A stretch of 64,000 nucleotides of DNA from Hyphomicrobiales bacterium (GCA_021775425.1 JAJFHX010000017.1:31837-95836); one strand, 5' to 3'. Shown: positions 1 to 10,845, counted from the stretch's first letter. Notes: generated by a model from the letters alone, not told the origin. Program-made: numbers and translations.

Positions 1-159
1 ACATTCAAGCCGCTTTCGTATAAGGACATCTGGCAGCAGCCCAGCCATGAGGCAGAGCTGGTTTCAGCCAATGGAAATGAAACCCATCTCACCCTCACAC
101 CCGCAAAACACAACACGGACGGCTTTTTCATCAGCGTCTTGCAAAAGACCAGTGAATGA
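1..159 (+). CDS. rsmB: C-terminal end of a 16S rRNA m5C methyltransferase (RsmB/Sun-like), truncated by window edge
   Basis: Frame 1 is open from base 1 to TGA at 157-159; the end ...LTLTPAKHNTDGFFISVLQK matches the conserved C-terminal motif (LTP..H.TDGFF.A.L.) of RsmB-type methyltransferases. Confidence 0.7.
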   Translation, partial: TFKPLSYKDIWQQPSHEAELVSANGNETHLTLTPAKHNTDGFFISVLQKTSE

Positions 160-190
160 AACAATCTCTTCAAATAGAGACCACAACTAC

Positions 191-220
191 AGACAGCTAC
201 AGACAGCAACAGACAACAAA
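191..220. repeat. 10-bp tandem repeat, 3 units
   Basis: agacagctac/agacagcaac/agacaacaaa directly upstream of the 233 start. Confidence 0.6.
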
Positions 221-232
221 TGACAGACCCGA

Positions 233-1066
233 ATGGCAACAGAGTCACAATCACAAAGCAACCTTGAGCCCATATTGATTAAACAGCGTGTGGGTGAGAA
301 AATCCTTCGCCTCACTCTCAATCGCCCAAAGGCACTAAATTGCCTTTCCCTTGAATTGCTCAATGAGTTATTGGCCGCGTTAGATGAAGCGGCAAGCGAC
401 AAAACTATCCGCGCTATCATCATTAATGGCGCAGGGCCAGGTTTCTGTGCCGGTCATGACCTCAAGGAAATAGATAGCAAACGAGCGGATATAGATGGCG
501 GCAGAGCTTATTTTGAGGCTCTTTTTAATACCTGTACGGAAATGATGCTGAAAATCGCCAGCCTCCCCATACCCGTTATTGCAGAGGTCCATAAAGTCGC
601 CGCCGCTGCCGGTTGTCAGCTGGTCGCCAGTTGCGATCTGGCAGTTGCGGAAAACGAAGCCATCTTTGCCGTCAATGGCATTGACGCCGGGCTGTTTTGC
701 TCAACCCCGCAAGTTGCCCTTTCACGCAATATTCCAAGAAAAGCCGCCATGGAAATGCTGATGCTGGGTGAGCGAATTGATGCAACACGCGCCCTCAATC
801 TGGGGCTGATAAACCGTGCTGTTCCAAAAGAACAACTGGAAGCGACAGTCATGGAACTGGCAACCAAAGCGGCACAAAGATCAAGAGAGGTCATTGCGCT
901 AGGCAAAAAAGCTTTCTATCAGCAAATTGAGATGAATGTGAAAGAAGCCTATAGCCAGATGAACAGCGTGATTGTTGAAAACCTCTTACTGCCGGATGCA
1001 GAGTGCGGCATCAAAGCCTTTATAGAGAAAAAGCAACCGCACTGGCCTTCAGACAGAGACTATTAG
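233..1066 (+). CDS. enoyl-CoA hydratase/isomerase family protein
   Basis: Crotonase motifs: AIIINGAGPGFCAGHDLKE, oxyanion-hole region AAAAGCQLVASCDLAVA. Confidence 0.9.
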   Translation: MATESQSQSNLEPILIKQRVGEKILRLTLNRPKALNCLSLELLNELLAALDEAASDKTIRAIIINGAGPGFCAGHDLKEIDSKRADIDGGRAYFEALFNTCTEMMLKIASLPIPVIAEVHKVAAAAGCQLVASCDLAVAENEAIFAVNGIDAGLFCSTPQVALSRNIPRKAAMEMLMLGERIDATRALNLGLINRAVPKEQLEATVMELATKAAQRSREVIALGKKAFYQQIEMNVKEAYSQMNSVIVENLLLPDAECGIKAFIEKKQPHWPSDRDY

Positions 1067-1118
1067 ACAGACATTATTAGATAGAGTCTATTAGATAGAT
1101 GACTATTAAACATGTGAC
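1061..1118. repeat. 14-15 bp degenerate tandem repeat, 4 units
   Basis: tattagacagacat/tattagatagagtc/tattagatagatgac/tattaaacatgtgac, starting at the stop codon of the upstream gene. Confidence 0.65.
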
Positions 1119-1142
1119 CGTTAAATCAGTGGCCCATAGATT

Positions 1143-1586
1143 ATGACAAAACCTGATATGAGCTACCCGGATGAGGAGATTTTAACAATCCTCAAAGAGG
1201 TAAAAACCATCGCCCTGATAGGTGCGAGTGATAAAGATGACCGCCCTTCAAATGAGGTGATGAAGTTCCTGCTCACTCATGGTTATGACGTCATCCCCGT
1301 CAATCCGTTGCTAAAAGACCAGGAAATTGCCGGGCGAAAAGTCGTTGCCAGTCTGAAAGATATCAACAAGCCCGTAGACATGGTCGATATTTTTCGCAAA
1401 AGCGAAGCGGTTGAAGAAATAGTCGATGAAATACTGGCTCTCAATCATTCCCCAAAAGTGATTTGGATGCAGCTCGATGTTATCGATAAGAAATCAGCAA
1501 AAAAAGCGACGAAGGCCGGCATAAAAGTCATTATGGATCGTTGCCCAAAAATAGAGCTTCTCCGTTTAAATGTGGTAAAAAGATAA
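1143..1586 (+). CDS. CoA-binding domain protein (YccU-like)
   Basis: IALIGASDKDDRPSNEVMKFLLTHGYDVIPVNP Rossmann CoA-binding motif. Confidence 0.85.
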   Translation: MTKPDMSYPDEEILTILKEVKTIALIGASDKDDRPSNEVMKFLLTHGYDVIPVNPLLKDQEIAGRKVVASLKDINKPVDMVDIFRKSEAVEEIVDEILALNHSPKVIWMQLDVIDKKSAKKATKAGIKVIMDRCPKIELLRLNVVKR

Positions 1587-1693
1587 ATAATAACAAGTGC
1601 ATAGCAAATGAAACAGCTCGAGCTATAATCGAAGTTTGAATGCACCACTGAAAATATATTGAAACTTTTCCAATGATAGCGTAACACCCAGTC

Positions 1694-3262
1694 ATGACAG
1701 AACAAATCCTCATTATCGACTTTGGCTCACAGGTCACCCAGTTGATTGCCAGACGGGTGCGCGAAGCTGGCGTATACTCAGAAATTGTTCCCTTTAACCT
1801 GGCGGAAGCCGCATTTGAAAAAATGAAGCCCAAAGCGGTCATTCTTTCAGGCGGTCCGGCCAGTGTCACGCATCAGGATACCCCAAGAGCCCCCGATGCT
1901 GTATTTAAAGCGGGCATCCCCGTGCTTGGCATCTGCTATGGCCAGCAAACCATGGTCGAGCAGCTGGGCGGTAAGGTTGAAACCCATGATCATCAGGAAT
2001 TTGGCCGCGCCGACATAGCCGTTATAAAAAACTCACCACTATTCGCCGGGTTAATAGACGAAGAAAAACTGAAAGATGGTGAGTTGCAAAACCGCCGTGT
2101 CTGGATGAGCCACGGTGACAGAGTAACAGCCCTGCCAGAAGGGTTTGAAATCATCGGCGTTTCTGAAGGGGCGCCTTTTGCGGCAATCAGCGATGAAGCA
2201 CGTCGGTTCTATGCGGTTCAGTTCCACCCTGAGGTGGTCCACACCGATGGCGGCACAACGATCATTCAGAATTTCATCCACAACATCGCTGGCTGCAAAG
2301 GCGACTGGACAATGGCCGCTTTCAGAGAAAGCGAAATCGCCAAAATCCGCGCACAAGTTGGCAGCAACCGCGTCATCTGCGGTCTTTCAGGCGGGGTCGA
2401 CAGCTCAGTCGCCGCCATTCTCCTGCATGAAGCCATCGGCGAACAGCTCCATTGCATTTTTGTTGACCACGGTTTGTTGCGAATGAATGAAGCCGAGCAG
2501 GTCGTCAAACTGTTTAACGATCATTACAACATCCCGTTGGTTCACGTGGATGCAAAAGTTAAATTCCTCGGCCAGCTGGCAGGAGTTTCAGACCCTGAGC
2601 AAAAAAGAAAAATCATCGGCGGATTGTTCATAGATGTTTTCGAAGAAGAAGCGGGCAAACTTGGCGGGGCAGATTTTCTCGCGCAAGGCACTCTCTATCC
2701 TGATGTGATTGAAAGTGTCTCCTTCACAGGTGGTCCATCTGTGACCATTAAATCCCATCACAATGTTGGCGGCCTGCCAGAGCGCATGAATATGAAACTG
2801 GTCGAACCCTTACGTGAACTTTTTAAAGATGAAGTCAGAGCCCTTGGCCGTGAACTGGGCTTGCCGGAAGAATTCATCCGCCGTCACCCCTTCCCGGGCC
2901 CCGGCCTCGCCATCCGCATCCCCGGCGACATCACCGAAGAAAAACTCGAAATTCTGCGAAAAGCTGACCACGTCTATCTGGATGAGATTAAAAACGCCGG
3001 GCTATATGATGAAATCTGGCAGGCGTTTGCCGTCCTGCTTCCGGTTCGCTCCGTCGGTGTGATGGGAGACGCAAGAACCTATGATTATGTCTTAGGCCTC
3101 CGAGCCGTCACCTCAACCGATGGCATGACAGCCGATTACTATCCCTTCGACCACGACTTTTTAGGCCGCGTCTCAACCCGCATCATCAATGAAGTCAGAG
3201 GCGTGAACAGAGTGGTCTATGACATCACCTCAAAACCCCCAGGCACAATTGAGTGGGAATAA
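1694..3262 (+). CDS. guaA: GMP synthase (glutamine-hydrolysing)
   Basis: GATase motif GICYGQQ, P-loop [10 protein letters not shown]-terminus ...[14 protein letters not shown]. Confidence 0.98.
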   Translation: MTEQILIIDFGSQVTQLIARRVREAGVYSEIVPFNLAEAAFEKMKPKAVILSGGPASVTHQDTPRAPDAVFKAGIPVLGICYGQQTMVEQLGGKVETHDHQEFGRADIAVIKNSPLFAGLIDEEKLKDGELQNRRVWMSHGDRVTALPEGFEIIGVSEGAPFAAISDEARRFYAVQFHPEVVHTDGGTTIIQNFIHNIAGCKGDWTMAAFRESEIAKIRAQVGSNRVICGLSGGVDSSVAAILLHEAIGEQLHCIFVDHGLLRMNEAEQVVKLFNDHYNIPLVHVDAKVKFLGQLAGVSDPEQKRKIIGGLFIDVFEEEAGKLGGADFLAQGTLYPDVIESVSFTGGPSVTIKSHHNVGGLPERMNMKLVEPLRELFKDEVRALGRELGLPEEFIRRHPFPGPGLAIRIPGDITEEKLEILRKADHVYLDEIKNAGLYDEIWQAFAVLLPVRSVGVMGDARTYDYVLGLRAVTSTDGMTADYYPFDHDFLGRVSTRIINEVRGVNRVVYDITSKPPGTIEWE

Positions 3263-3271
3263 ATTTTAAAT

Positions 3272-3557
3272 ATGGAAATAATATCCTATCATAAATTGAC
3301 CGCTCTTGAAGGTGGTACTCAAGTTCAAAAAGGTATGAACTTTGGTATCAAACCAAATTATTCAATTTTACTTATGTCTGTACAACCAAACGCACCATAC
3401 AATGATAAAATGTTAATGCACTCAATGTGATGCTACAGACAACCTTCATTTTGATCATATCCTTCCATTTTCTAAAGGTGGGTCATCAAAAGTAGTTGAA
3501 AACATACAGCTACTTTGTGCGAGGCATAATTTATTAAAGAGCGACAAATTTCTATAA
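3272..3557 (+). pseudogene. HNH endonuclease relic (N-terminal start plus C-terminal HNH core, internal deletion/frameshift)
   Basis: Frame from 3272: MEIISYHKLTALEGGTQVQKGMNFGIKPNYSILLMSVQPNAPYNDK...stop 3428-3430. Different frame from 3426: CDATDNLHFDHILPFSKGGSSKVVENIQLLCARHNLLKSDKFL stop 3555-3557, a classic HNH core. Confidence 0.75.
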
Positions 3558-3579
3558 CTTTATTTCAAAGGTATACAAC

Positions 3580-4251
3580 ATGTCAGAGAAAACATGGTTC
3601 GCTGTCGATGATTATTTCAACGAAAAGCTATTGGAAAAAGACACCATCCTCGATGACGTCCTGAACGCAGCCAAAATTGCTGAACTGCCACCCATTGCTG
3701 TTTCTAAATCATTCGGAAAATATCTCGCCATGATGGTGCAGATCTCTGGCAGCAAACGGATTCTTGAAATCGGCACCCTTGGCGGTTATAGCGCGATTAT
3801 GATGGCCAGGGCCTTGCCGGATGATGGCCAGCTCATCACCCTCGAACATGAGCCAGCCTGCGCTAATGTCGCAAAAGAGAATTTTGCTAAAGCTGGTCTT
3901 CTGAACAAAATTGACCTTCGCCTTGGCGAAGCAAATGACACGCTTGATAAAATGATCGAAGCGGGCGAAGCACCATTTGACTTTGTGTTCATTGACGCAG
4001 ACAAACAAAACAATTCAAACTATTTCAACCGCGCAATGAAAATGGCAAATATTGGCACCATCATCATCACAGATAATGTTGTAAGAGATGGCGAAGTAAT
4101 AGATGCCGATACGGAAGATGAAATGGTCATCGGCGTCCGCAACTTCACAGATCTGATTGCAAAAGACAGCCGCGTCACTTCAACCGCCCTGCAAACCGTC
4201 GGGGATAAAGGTTATGATGGGTATATGCTGACCCTGGTCAACAGCCTTTAA
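3580..4251 (+). CDS. class I SAM-dependent O-methyltransferase (catechol/caffeoyl-CoA OMT type)
   Basis: RILEIGTLGGYSAIMMARALP, FDFVFIDADKQNN, IIITDNVVRDGEV motifs. Confidence 0.93.
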   Translation: MSEKTWFAVDDYFNEKLLEKDTILDDVLNAAKIAELPPIAVSKSFGKYLAMMVQISGSKRILEIGTLGGYSAIMMARALPDDGQLITLEHEPACANVAKENFAKAGLLNKIDLRLGEANDTLDKMIEAGEAPFDFVFIDADKQNNSNYFNRAMKMANIGTIIITDNVVRDGEVIDADTEDEMVIGVRNFTDLIAKDSRVTSTALQTVGDKGYDGYMLTLVNSL

Positions 4252-4282
4252 ACCAATCAGTGTTTGAAAATTGCCAGCTAGA

Positions 4283-4342
4283 TTAGGTAGCGCGTTTGTA
4301 AGTAGTGCCTGTGTAAGTAGTGCCTGTGTAAGTAGCGCCTGT
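4283..4342. repeat. 15-bp tandem repeat (about 4 units)
   Basis: gtaagtagtgcctgt x2 exact (4298-4312, 4313-4327), third unit with one mismatch (4328-4342), degenerate unit before. Confidence 0.75.
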
Positions 4343-4410
4343 GAGTAAGCATCGGTGCGACTGCTAATTCAATGCTCGGGTTGCAACCGTAAAATAAATG
4401 ACAATGAAGC

Positions 4411-5019
4411 CTATTCAAAGATATTGGTTTTCGCACCAAGGCCGCGGAACAATTGAGTAAGCAGCGAAGCTTCCTGACCGTGAGATGGAGTTTCCCTTGA
4501 GATAAAGTCAATCACTTTACCATCCTGCAATCCATAATGCGCGACCCTCTGCACAGTATCAATTTGCGGGGCAAAATAAACCGCAACCACCCGGCGTTCA
4601 ATTTCTTTTGCTGGCAGGAATGATTTAGTTTCCATTTTTGAAGAAATGTAATAATAAACATCGCCGGTATAGGTCGCCGTGGTATCAGGAGTACCAAGCA
4701 GGAAATTAACCTGCTGTTTCGACATCCCGACCTGCACCTGAGCCAGGTCAGCTTCTGTGAGCAAATGACCATGCTGCGAAATTTGCGATGAGCAACCACC
4801 GGCAACCCCTAAAAACAATGCCATAACAAAAAATGACATCAGTTTAAAAAAGGCGGAACGGAATTGAGATATCTGAGCGAAAAAGATAGATGAAATGGTC
4901 AACGGTGAACGATATATGAAACTAGCAAATTGTAAAATATGGCGAATTTTACAAAACCGCTGCATCAGGGGCAGCAAGCCAAATTTTCCGGTCTTTGCAG
5001 TCATATAGATTTTCACCAA
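4411..5019 (-). CDS. bamE: outer membrane protein assembly factor BamE (SmpA/OmlA) lipoprotein; true start may be internal (about residue 61)
   Basis: Lipobox region LFLGVAGGCSSQ; VQVGMSKQQVNFLLGTPDTTATYTGDVYYYIS SmpA/OmlA motif. Confidence 0.85.
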   Translation of the reverse strand: MVKIYMTAKTGKFGLLPLMQRFCKIRHILQFASFIYRSPLTISSIFFAQISQFRSAFFKLMSFFVMALFLGVAGGCSSQISQHGHLLTEADLAQVQVGMSKQQVNFLLGTPDTTATYTGDVYYYISSKMETKSFLPAKEIERRVVAVYFAPQIDTVQRVAHYGLQDGKVIDFISRETPSHGQEASLLTQLFRGLGAKTNIFE

Positions 5020-5131
5020 GGGTTATTGAATTAAAACCACCTCTATAGCTGTTACCTTGAGTTGGCCTTAAATGCAAGTTAGCTATGCAACTATAAACCT
5101 ATAATCCATAGCCAGAAATTAAGAGTATCCT

Positions 5132-5659
5132 ATGTTCAAATGGCTGAAAAATCAGGCAGAGAAAAGGCAGAATGCCAAAAATCTCTATATGCTTGCCACC
5201 AGCCATGCCGGGAATACGGAGTTTTACAGCTCATACCAGGTATCAGATTCAATTGAAGGCCGCTATGAAATGCTCTGCATTCACATCTTCTTGCTGCTAG
5301 AGCGACTGCGTCACGAAGATAAGGAAAAACAGCTCAGTGAACTTATTACCGAACTCCTGGTGAAAGACCTGGAGTTGAATTATTTTGAAAGTGAAATTAA
5401 AAATCTGGATCGCGCCGATAAAATCAACCAGCGCATCGGTGGATTTTATAACAGATCCGCAGATTATCAATCGGCCCTGCGCCAGAGTAGAAGAGACTTG
5501 CTCGAGCAGTCAGTGACAAAACATGTCTTTAACGATCTGAACAATTACGACGAACGGGCCAAATATCTTGCCAACTACATCTTCGCCGCTCATAATTATC
5601 TTAATTCCATACCATTCAGAGACATTGAATCAGCAAAATTTTTATTTGTAGAGCCTTAA
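5132..5659 (+). CDS. ubiquinol-cytochrome c chaperone (CBP3) family protein
   Basis: MFKWLKNQAEKRQNAKNLYMLATSHAG..FYSSYQVSDSIEGRYEMLCIHIFLLLERL resembles the alphaproteobacterial CBP3-like family; sits upstream of DUF177. Confidence 0.8.
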   Translation: MFKWLKNQAEKRQNAKNLYMLATSHAGNTEFYSSYQVSDSIEGRYEMLCIHIFLLLERLRHEDKEKQLSELITELLVKDLELNYFESEIKNLDRADKINQRIGGFYNRSADYQSALRQSRRDLLEQSVTKHVFNDLNNYDERAKYLANYIFAAHNYLNSIPFRDIESAKFLFVEP

Positions 5660-5725
5660 ATTCTGCTCACATTTCTAAAACGAGGCTGTTATAAATTGAA
5701 GAATAAAGAACTATCAGAGGCAGCT

Positions 5726-6265
5726 ATGAACCCACCATCAGAATTTACCCAGCCAATAGATCTGGTCATCCCTATTTCAGAAATAGGCGAGGGCGGTATA
5801 AAGAGAACTCTGGTTTTAACACAGGATCAGAAATCAGTCCTGCTCAAAGAACTAGATTTGTTTGCGTTTGAAAGTTTCCAGTGTGAATGGCAGTTAAAAT
5901 CTTTACCAAGAAAAAGATTTCACCTCAAAGGATTGATCACCGCTGACCTGTCCCAGAAAAGTGTTCTCAGTCTGGAACCGGTCGTAACAAATCTGAATGA
6001 GACTTTCGAGACCGAGTTCTGGCCTGTTGAGCAGAACAACCCCGATATATCACCCGAGCTTGATCTTGAATATGCTGATGAAATTATTGAATTTTATGAA
6101 GGTAAAAGCTTTGATATCGGCCAGGTTATTTATGAGCATTTTGTCGTCTCACTAGAGCAGTTCCCAAAATCAGAAGATGAATCTTTTGAGTGGGAAGGCG
6201 AACAGTCTGATGATGATGCCCCGCCAAACCCATTTGCTGTGTTAAAAAAGCTAAAAGACCAGTAG
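5726..6265 (+). CDS. DUF177 (YceD-like) protein
   Basis: Position between CBP3-like and plsX; acidic C-terminal part FEWEGEQSDDDAPPNPFAVLKKLK typical of DUF177. ORF track starts at TTG 5696; ATG at 5726. Confidence 0.82.
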   Translation: MNPPSEFTQPIDLVIPISEIGEGGIKRTLVLTQDQKSVLLKELDLFAFESFQCEWQLKSLPRKRFHLKGLITADLSQKSVLSLEPVVTNLNETFETEFWPVEQNNPDISPELDLEYADEIIEFYEGKSFDIGQVIYEHFVVSLEQFPKSEDESFEWEGEQSDDDAPPNPFAVLKKLKDQ

Positions 6266-6556
6266 CCGACTAAAGAAACAATATAACAATTTGCCGGAAT
6301 AAAGGGGCTTGCCAGCAGAGCAGGAAGCTTTATGTTGTCGTGTTCATAAAAATAACCAGTAACCACGCGAATAAAAAACACATAAGTGGAAACCGGCAGC
6401 TTTAAAACGTTATAAAATTCAAAAAATTCTGGTTTACTATAGGCCAGAGCAGAAATAAAAAACAATAACTGAAAAGCGATATGAGAGTTTGATTGGGGGC
6501 TTCAAATTGATTGTTTGAACTTGCAGCCAGTCTGACAATCAAGGGTGATAGAGAAG

Positions 6557-7603
6557 ATGACTACGCCATTAACAATATCCCTGGATGCAATGGGGGGTGA
6601 TGCCGGGCCAGAAATGGTGATTGCCGGAGCCGACCGCTCTTTAACGCACCATCCCGATATTGCTTATCTGCTATTTGGTGATGAAGCAAAAATTACCCCC
6701 ATCCTGAAGCGATTTAAAAATCTGCAGAAATGCGCAACCATCATCCACACAGATGTCTCTGTAGATATGGGCGAAAAACCAAGTCAGGCACTGCGCCGCG
6801 GCAAACGAAATTCAAGCATGTGGATGGCGATTGAAGCCGTTAAAAAAGGTGAGGCAGATGTCTGTATCTCGGCAGGTAATACCGGCGCTCTGATGGCAAT
6901 GGCAAAAATCTGCCTGCGCACCGTCGCAGATGTTGACCGCCCGGCCATAGCCGCACTCTGGCCAACCGTGCGCCGGGAAAGCATCGTGCTGGATGTCGGC
7001 GCCAATGTCGGGGCTGACGCACATCAACTGGTTGATTATGCGGTGATGGGGTCAGCCATGGCAACTGCCCTCTTTTCGAAAGAGCGCCCGTTAATTGGCT
7101 TGTTAAATGTTGGTGTCGAAGAAATCAAAGGCCTGGATGAAATTAAAAAAGCCGCCAGCATCATGCGGGAAAAAGACCTCCCCTTTGATTATCATGGCTT
7201 TGTTGAAGGTGATGATCTGGGCCGCGGTGTGGTTGATGTGATAGTCACGGAAGGGTTCTCAGGCAACATTGCACTGAAAACGGCCGAAGGAACAGCAAAA
7301 CAAATCGGCACCTATATAAAAGACGCCATGACAAGAACCATGATAACCAAACTCGGCGCACTGATCGCCTCAAACGGATTTGCCGCATTAAAGCGCAAAA
7401 TGGACCCAAGGGGCATGAATGGCGGTGTTTTCTTAGGCTTAAACGGCCTGGTGATTAAAAGTCACGGGGGAACAGACGCAAAAGGCTTTGCCAGCGCCAT
7501 CGATCTTGGATATGACATGGCATCAAATAAACTGGTAGAACGCCTCTCAAGAGATATTGAAAGCTTCCACCAGGCAGAGTCAATTGAAGAAAATGAAACA
7601 TAA
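6557..7603 (+). CDS. plsX: phosphate acyltransferase PlsX
   Basis: ISLDAMGGDAGPEMVIAGA start; GANVGADAHQLVDYAVMG. ORF-track GTG start at 6545. Confidence 0.96.
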   Translation: MTTPLTISLDAMGGDAGPEMVIAGADRSLTHHPDIAYLLFGDEAKITPILKRFKNLQKCATIIHTDVSVDMGEKPSQALRRGKRNSSMWMAIEAVKKGEADVCISAGNTGALMAMAKICLRTVADVDRPAIAALWPTVRRESIVLDVGANVGADAHQLVDYAVMGSAMATALFSKERPLIGLLNVGVEEIKGLDEIKKAASIMREKDLPFDYHGFVEGDDLGRGVVDVIVTEGFSGNIALKTAEGTAKQIGTYIKDAMTRTMITKLGALIASNGFAALKRKMDPRGMNGGVFLGLNGLVIKSHGGTDAKGFASAIDLGYDMASNKLVERLSRDIESFHQAESIEENET

Positions 7604-7615
7604 AGGTCAGGTATT

Positions 7616-8593
7616 TTGTCAGAGTTTCGAGCCATCGTAAAATCGGTAGGCGGCTACCTTCCAGAAAAAAAACTAACAAACACAGATCTGTCTCATATGG
7701 TAGATACATCAGATGAATGGATCACTGAGCGAACCGGCATCAAAGCCCGTCACATCGCAGCTGAAGGTGAGTTTACTTCAGACCTTGCGTTAAACGCGGC
7801 AAAAGAAGCCCTTGAGCGTGCCGAAATGTCAGCCCAGGAAATTGACCTGATCATCCTGGCAACCTCAACACCAGACCAGACCTTTCCGGCAACCGCCGTC
7901 ACCATTCAGGCAGCGCTGGGTATCAACCACGGTGCCGCCTTTGATGTGCAGGCCGTCTGTTCAGGCTTTGTTTTTGCTTTAACCACTGCCGATCAGTACA
8001 TAAAAACCGGTCAGGCAAAAAATGTGCTGGTGATCGGCGCTGAAACATTCTCCCGCATCCTTGATTGGGAAGACAGAGGCACCTGCGTTCTGTTTGGTGA
8101 CGGGGCGGGCGCTGTCGTTGTCGCCTCAGAACCGGCAACCGAAGCAAACAAAGGGCACGGCATCATCACATCCTGCCTGCGCTCAGATGGCCGCCATAGA
8201 GAAAAGCTTTATGTAGATGGCGGGCCCTCAAGCACCAGAACCACAGGCGTAGTGCGCATGAACGGACCGGAAGTTTTCCGCCATGCCGTCACGAACATCT
8301 CTGGCGTCATAAAGGAAACGCTGGAAAAAGCCAATTTAACAATTGATGATGTGGACTGGTTTGTCCCCCATCAGGCGAACAAGCGTATATTATTAGGAAC
8401 AGCAAAAAAAATCGGTCTGCCAATTGAAAAAGTGATCATGACAGTAGCTGAACATGGCAACACTTCGGCTGCTTCAATTCCTCTAGCTCTTAATCATGGC
8501 TTTGTTGAAGGCAAAGTAAAATCAGGTGATCTGGTATTACTCGAAGCAATGGGAGGTGGCTTCACATGGGGGGCCGTGTTGTTGCGATGGTAA
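7616..8593 (+). CDS. fabH: 3-oxoacyl-ACP synthase III (FabH)
   Basis: [13 protein letters not shown] active-site Cys, [27 protein letters not shown] start. Confidence 0.97.
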   Translation: MSEFRAIVKSVGGYLPEKKLTNTDLSHMVDTSDEWITERTGIKARHIAAEGEFTSDLALNAAKEALERAEMSAQEIDLIILATSTPDQTFPATAVTIQAALGINHGAAFDVQAVCSGFVFALTTADQYIKTGQAKNVLVIGAETFSRILDWEDRGTCVLFGDGAGAVVVASEPATEANKGHGIITSCLRSDGRHREKLYVDGGPSSTRTTGVVRMNGPEVFRHAVTNISGVIKETLEKANLTIDDVDWFVPHQANKRILLGTAKKIGLPIEKVIMTVAEHGNTSAASIPLALNHGFVEGKVKSGDLVLLEAMGGGFTWGAVLLRW

Positions 8594-8814
8594 AAAACAG
8601 CATCAATATGGATGAAAAGCGATATATACAATCTATAGCTGCAAAAACAGTGATTTGCCCCCTGATTTAAACATTTGTTCATATTGCCGGATAAAAATAG
8701 CCTATATTTGAGCTAAATCCCGAAATTTACAACAAAAATTACGATTGCCCATTGACCAATTCATCTCCCATAGATTAGCATTTCGCATAATCTAAATAAT
8801 TAGGGGAGGAGATT

Positions 8815-9147
8815 ATGAGCGAGAAAACATTAACTCGTGCAGATCTCGCAGAAGCGGTTGTTAAGCGCATCGGACTGCCACGCAATGAATCTGCTGATCT
8901 GGTTGAGCTGGTTCTTGCCGAAATCAGTAATAGTCTCCAGGCCGGTGAACAGGTGAAGCTGTCTTCGTTTGGCTCCTTCGGAGTCCGTGAAAAAAAACAG
9001 CGGATCGGTCGCAACCCGAAAACCGGTGAAGAAGTGCCAATCACGCCGCGCCGTGTTTTGGTTTTCCGCCCCAGTGCTATCATGAAAAACCGGATAGATT
9101 CAACCATGAAGGCCCGCAAAAAAAGAACCGCCAAGAAGAAAAAGTAA
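8815..9147 (+). CDS. ihfA: integration host factor alpha subunit
   Basis: [49 protein letters not shown]. Confidence 0.95.
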   Translation: MSEKTLTRADLAEAVVKRIGLPRNESADLVELVLAEISNSLQAGEQVKLSSFGSFGVREKKQRIGRNPKTGEEVPITPRRVLVFRPSAIMKNRIDSTMKARKKRTAKKKK

Positions 9148-9273
9148 CCGTCTCTTATAAAAATTTGAGAGAACGCCTTTCGCAGCCTGTCAGAATGTCC
9201 TATATGGATGATGCGCTTCATCTGTAAAAAATAATAATAACACGATTATCGCAGCAATATATTGAGGACCGTA

Positions 9274-9687
9274 ATGAAAAAGTCTTCTGATGCCCTTCGC
9301 ACAATCAGTGAAGTAGCAAGCCTACTTGACACGCCCAAACATGTGTTAAGATTTTGGGAAAGCAAATTCACACAAATCCGGCCTATGAAACGCGGTGGGG
9401 GCCGTCGTTACTACCGCCCGGCAGATATTGAATTGCTACAAGGCATTCGCCACCTCCTTTACGATGAAGGCTTCACCATCAGAGGCGTGCAGCAGATCTT
9501 TAAGCGTGAAGGCGTGGATTATGTCAAACAATACGCCAGCCTTTCCATTCGTGATGAAAGCGTTGAAGAAGAGACATCTGAGAGCTCCAGCCAGCGTAAA
9601 TTTGAAAATGTACACCCAAAGCACAAAATCCTGCTCTCTATCCTTGATGAAGTGAAAGCCTGCCGCAAAATTCTTGATGACGCATGA
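9274..9687 (+). CDS. MerR family transcriptional regulator
   Basis: [57 protein letters not shown]; downstream of ihfA as in many alphaproteobacteria. Confidence 0.92.
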   Translation: MKKSSDALRTISEVASLLDTPKHVLRFWESKFTQIRPMKRGGGRRYYRPADIELLQGIRHLLYDEGFTIRGVQQIFKREGVDYVKQYASLSIRDESVEEETSESSSQRKFENVHPKHKILLSILDEVKACRKILDDA

Positions 9688-9702
9688 TCTGACCTGCTAA
9701 CG

Positions 9703-9740
9703 CTTTATGTTACCAGTGAACCTTTATGTTACTAGTGTAC
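9703..9740. repeat. 19-bp tandem duplication
   Basis: ctttatgttaccagtgaac (9703-9721) / ctttatgttactagtgtac (9722-9740). Confidence 0.75.
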
Positions 9741-9851
9741 AAAGTGAAGAATGATAGAATTCACTTGACGTCAGCTTATAAAAATTGAGAAAACAACCCA
9801 GACAGACACCTCATCTGTCTGTGAAACTAAATGACTTAAAAAACTGAATAG

Positions 9852-9929
9852 CGGAGCGTGGCGCAGCCCGGTTAGCGCACCGGTCTGGGGGACCGGGGGT
9901 CGTAGGTTCAAATCCTATCGCTCCGACCA
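9852..9929 (+). tRNA. tRNA-Pro (GGG)
   Basis: Cloverleaf: acceptor cggagcg/cgctccg, anticodon stem ccggt-ctggggg-accgg (anticodon GGG), T arm ggttcaaatcc, encoded CCA. Confidence 0.95.
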
Positions 9930-10011
9930 GTTTATCTTTTTGAAAATTTATGCCCGAAGGTGAAGGAAGTGCTTGTTGAGCTCAACTTTCCATAAAAGGC
10001 GTTTCTAAAGC

Positions 10012-10845
10012 TTACCCCAATTGCACTTGCTTCCCATCAGCATAAACACCGATTTTCCCGTGCTCTGAAAATCGCAAAGCAACCTCAGAGTAATCCCCGT
10101 TATCATTCAGCAAGTGACTGTACTTTTCAATGAGCCTGTCAATCTCAGCTTGTGAAGAAGCAAGCTGCATAGCCTCAACAAAAGGCATTCGTTTTTCAAG
10201 TTCCACAACATGACTGCTGATCGCATGAAGCGAGCGAAGCTCACGATCCAGGCCTGTGTTTTGCTCTAATGCGGCTTTAAGCTCATTCCCATAAGCATAA
10301 TCATTGGGTAATATCATCCTGCCTTCAGAGTTATAGCTGATGCTCTCAGGCGCTTCGGGTATTTCAAACTCTTTCAATAGCTGTTGAAAACGCTCAGTCG
10401 CATGTTCAGAAAGCACTTTGAGATTAGATCGTGAAGGCAGCAGCAAAGGGACATCAGCAAGATTGGCATAATGTTTCGGCTCATTCGAAAAATAGTCATC
10501 AAGGTCAATTTCAATTTGACCGTGATTGCTGCTCACCACCGCCAGGTGATCCTTCTCTTTCGTCACGCTGGTATCATCAATATTTTCAGATGCATCTTCA
10601 TTTTGGTTAAAGTCAAAAGCTAAATCCGCAGACACAGCATTCACTTGAGTTGCTATAAGTGGGGCGGCAAAACTTGCCGGTGAATGGGAATTTTTTTCCA
10701 CATTTTCTCCAGATGTCAAAGCCTGCAATTGTACGTCGATTTCCGCCTGAAACAGTCCGGAACTCTTAAAATCCGGCGTGTTTTTACCATCGCTCATGTT
10801 GTCACGCTGCTTTTGTGGGTGAAAAGTGGCGCTTGAAATATCCAT
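10012..10845 (-). CDS. hypothetical protein
   Basis: 277-aa ORF, acidic and low-complexity N-terminal half, no family recognised. Confidence 0.6.
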   Translation of the reverse strand: MDISSATFHPQKQRDNMSDGKNTPDFKSSGLFQAEIDVQLQALTSGENVEKNSHSPASFAAPLIATQVNAVSADLAFDFNQNEDASENIDDTSVTKEKDHLAVVSSNHGQIEIDLDDYFSNEPKHYANLADVPLLLPSRSNLKVLSEHATERFQQLLKEFEIPEAPESISYNSEGRMILPNDYAYGNELKAALEQNTGLDRELRSLHAISSHVVELEKRMPFVEAMQLASSQAEIDRLIEKYSHLLNDNGDYSEVALRFSEHGKIGVYADGKQVQLG

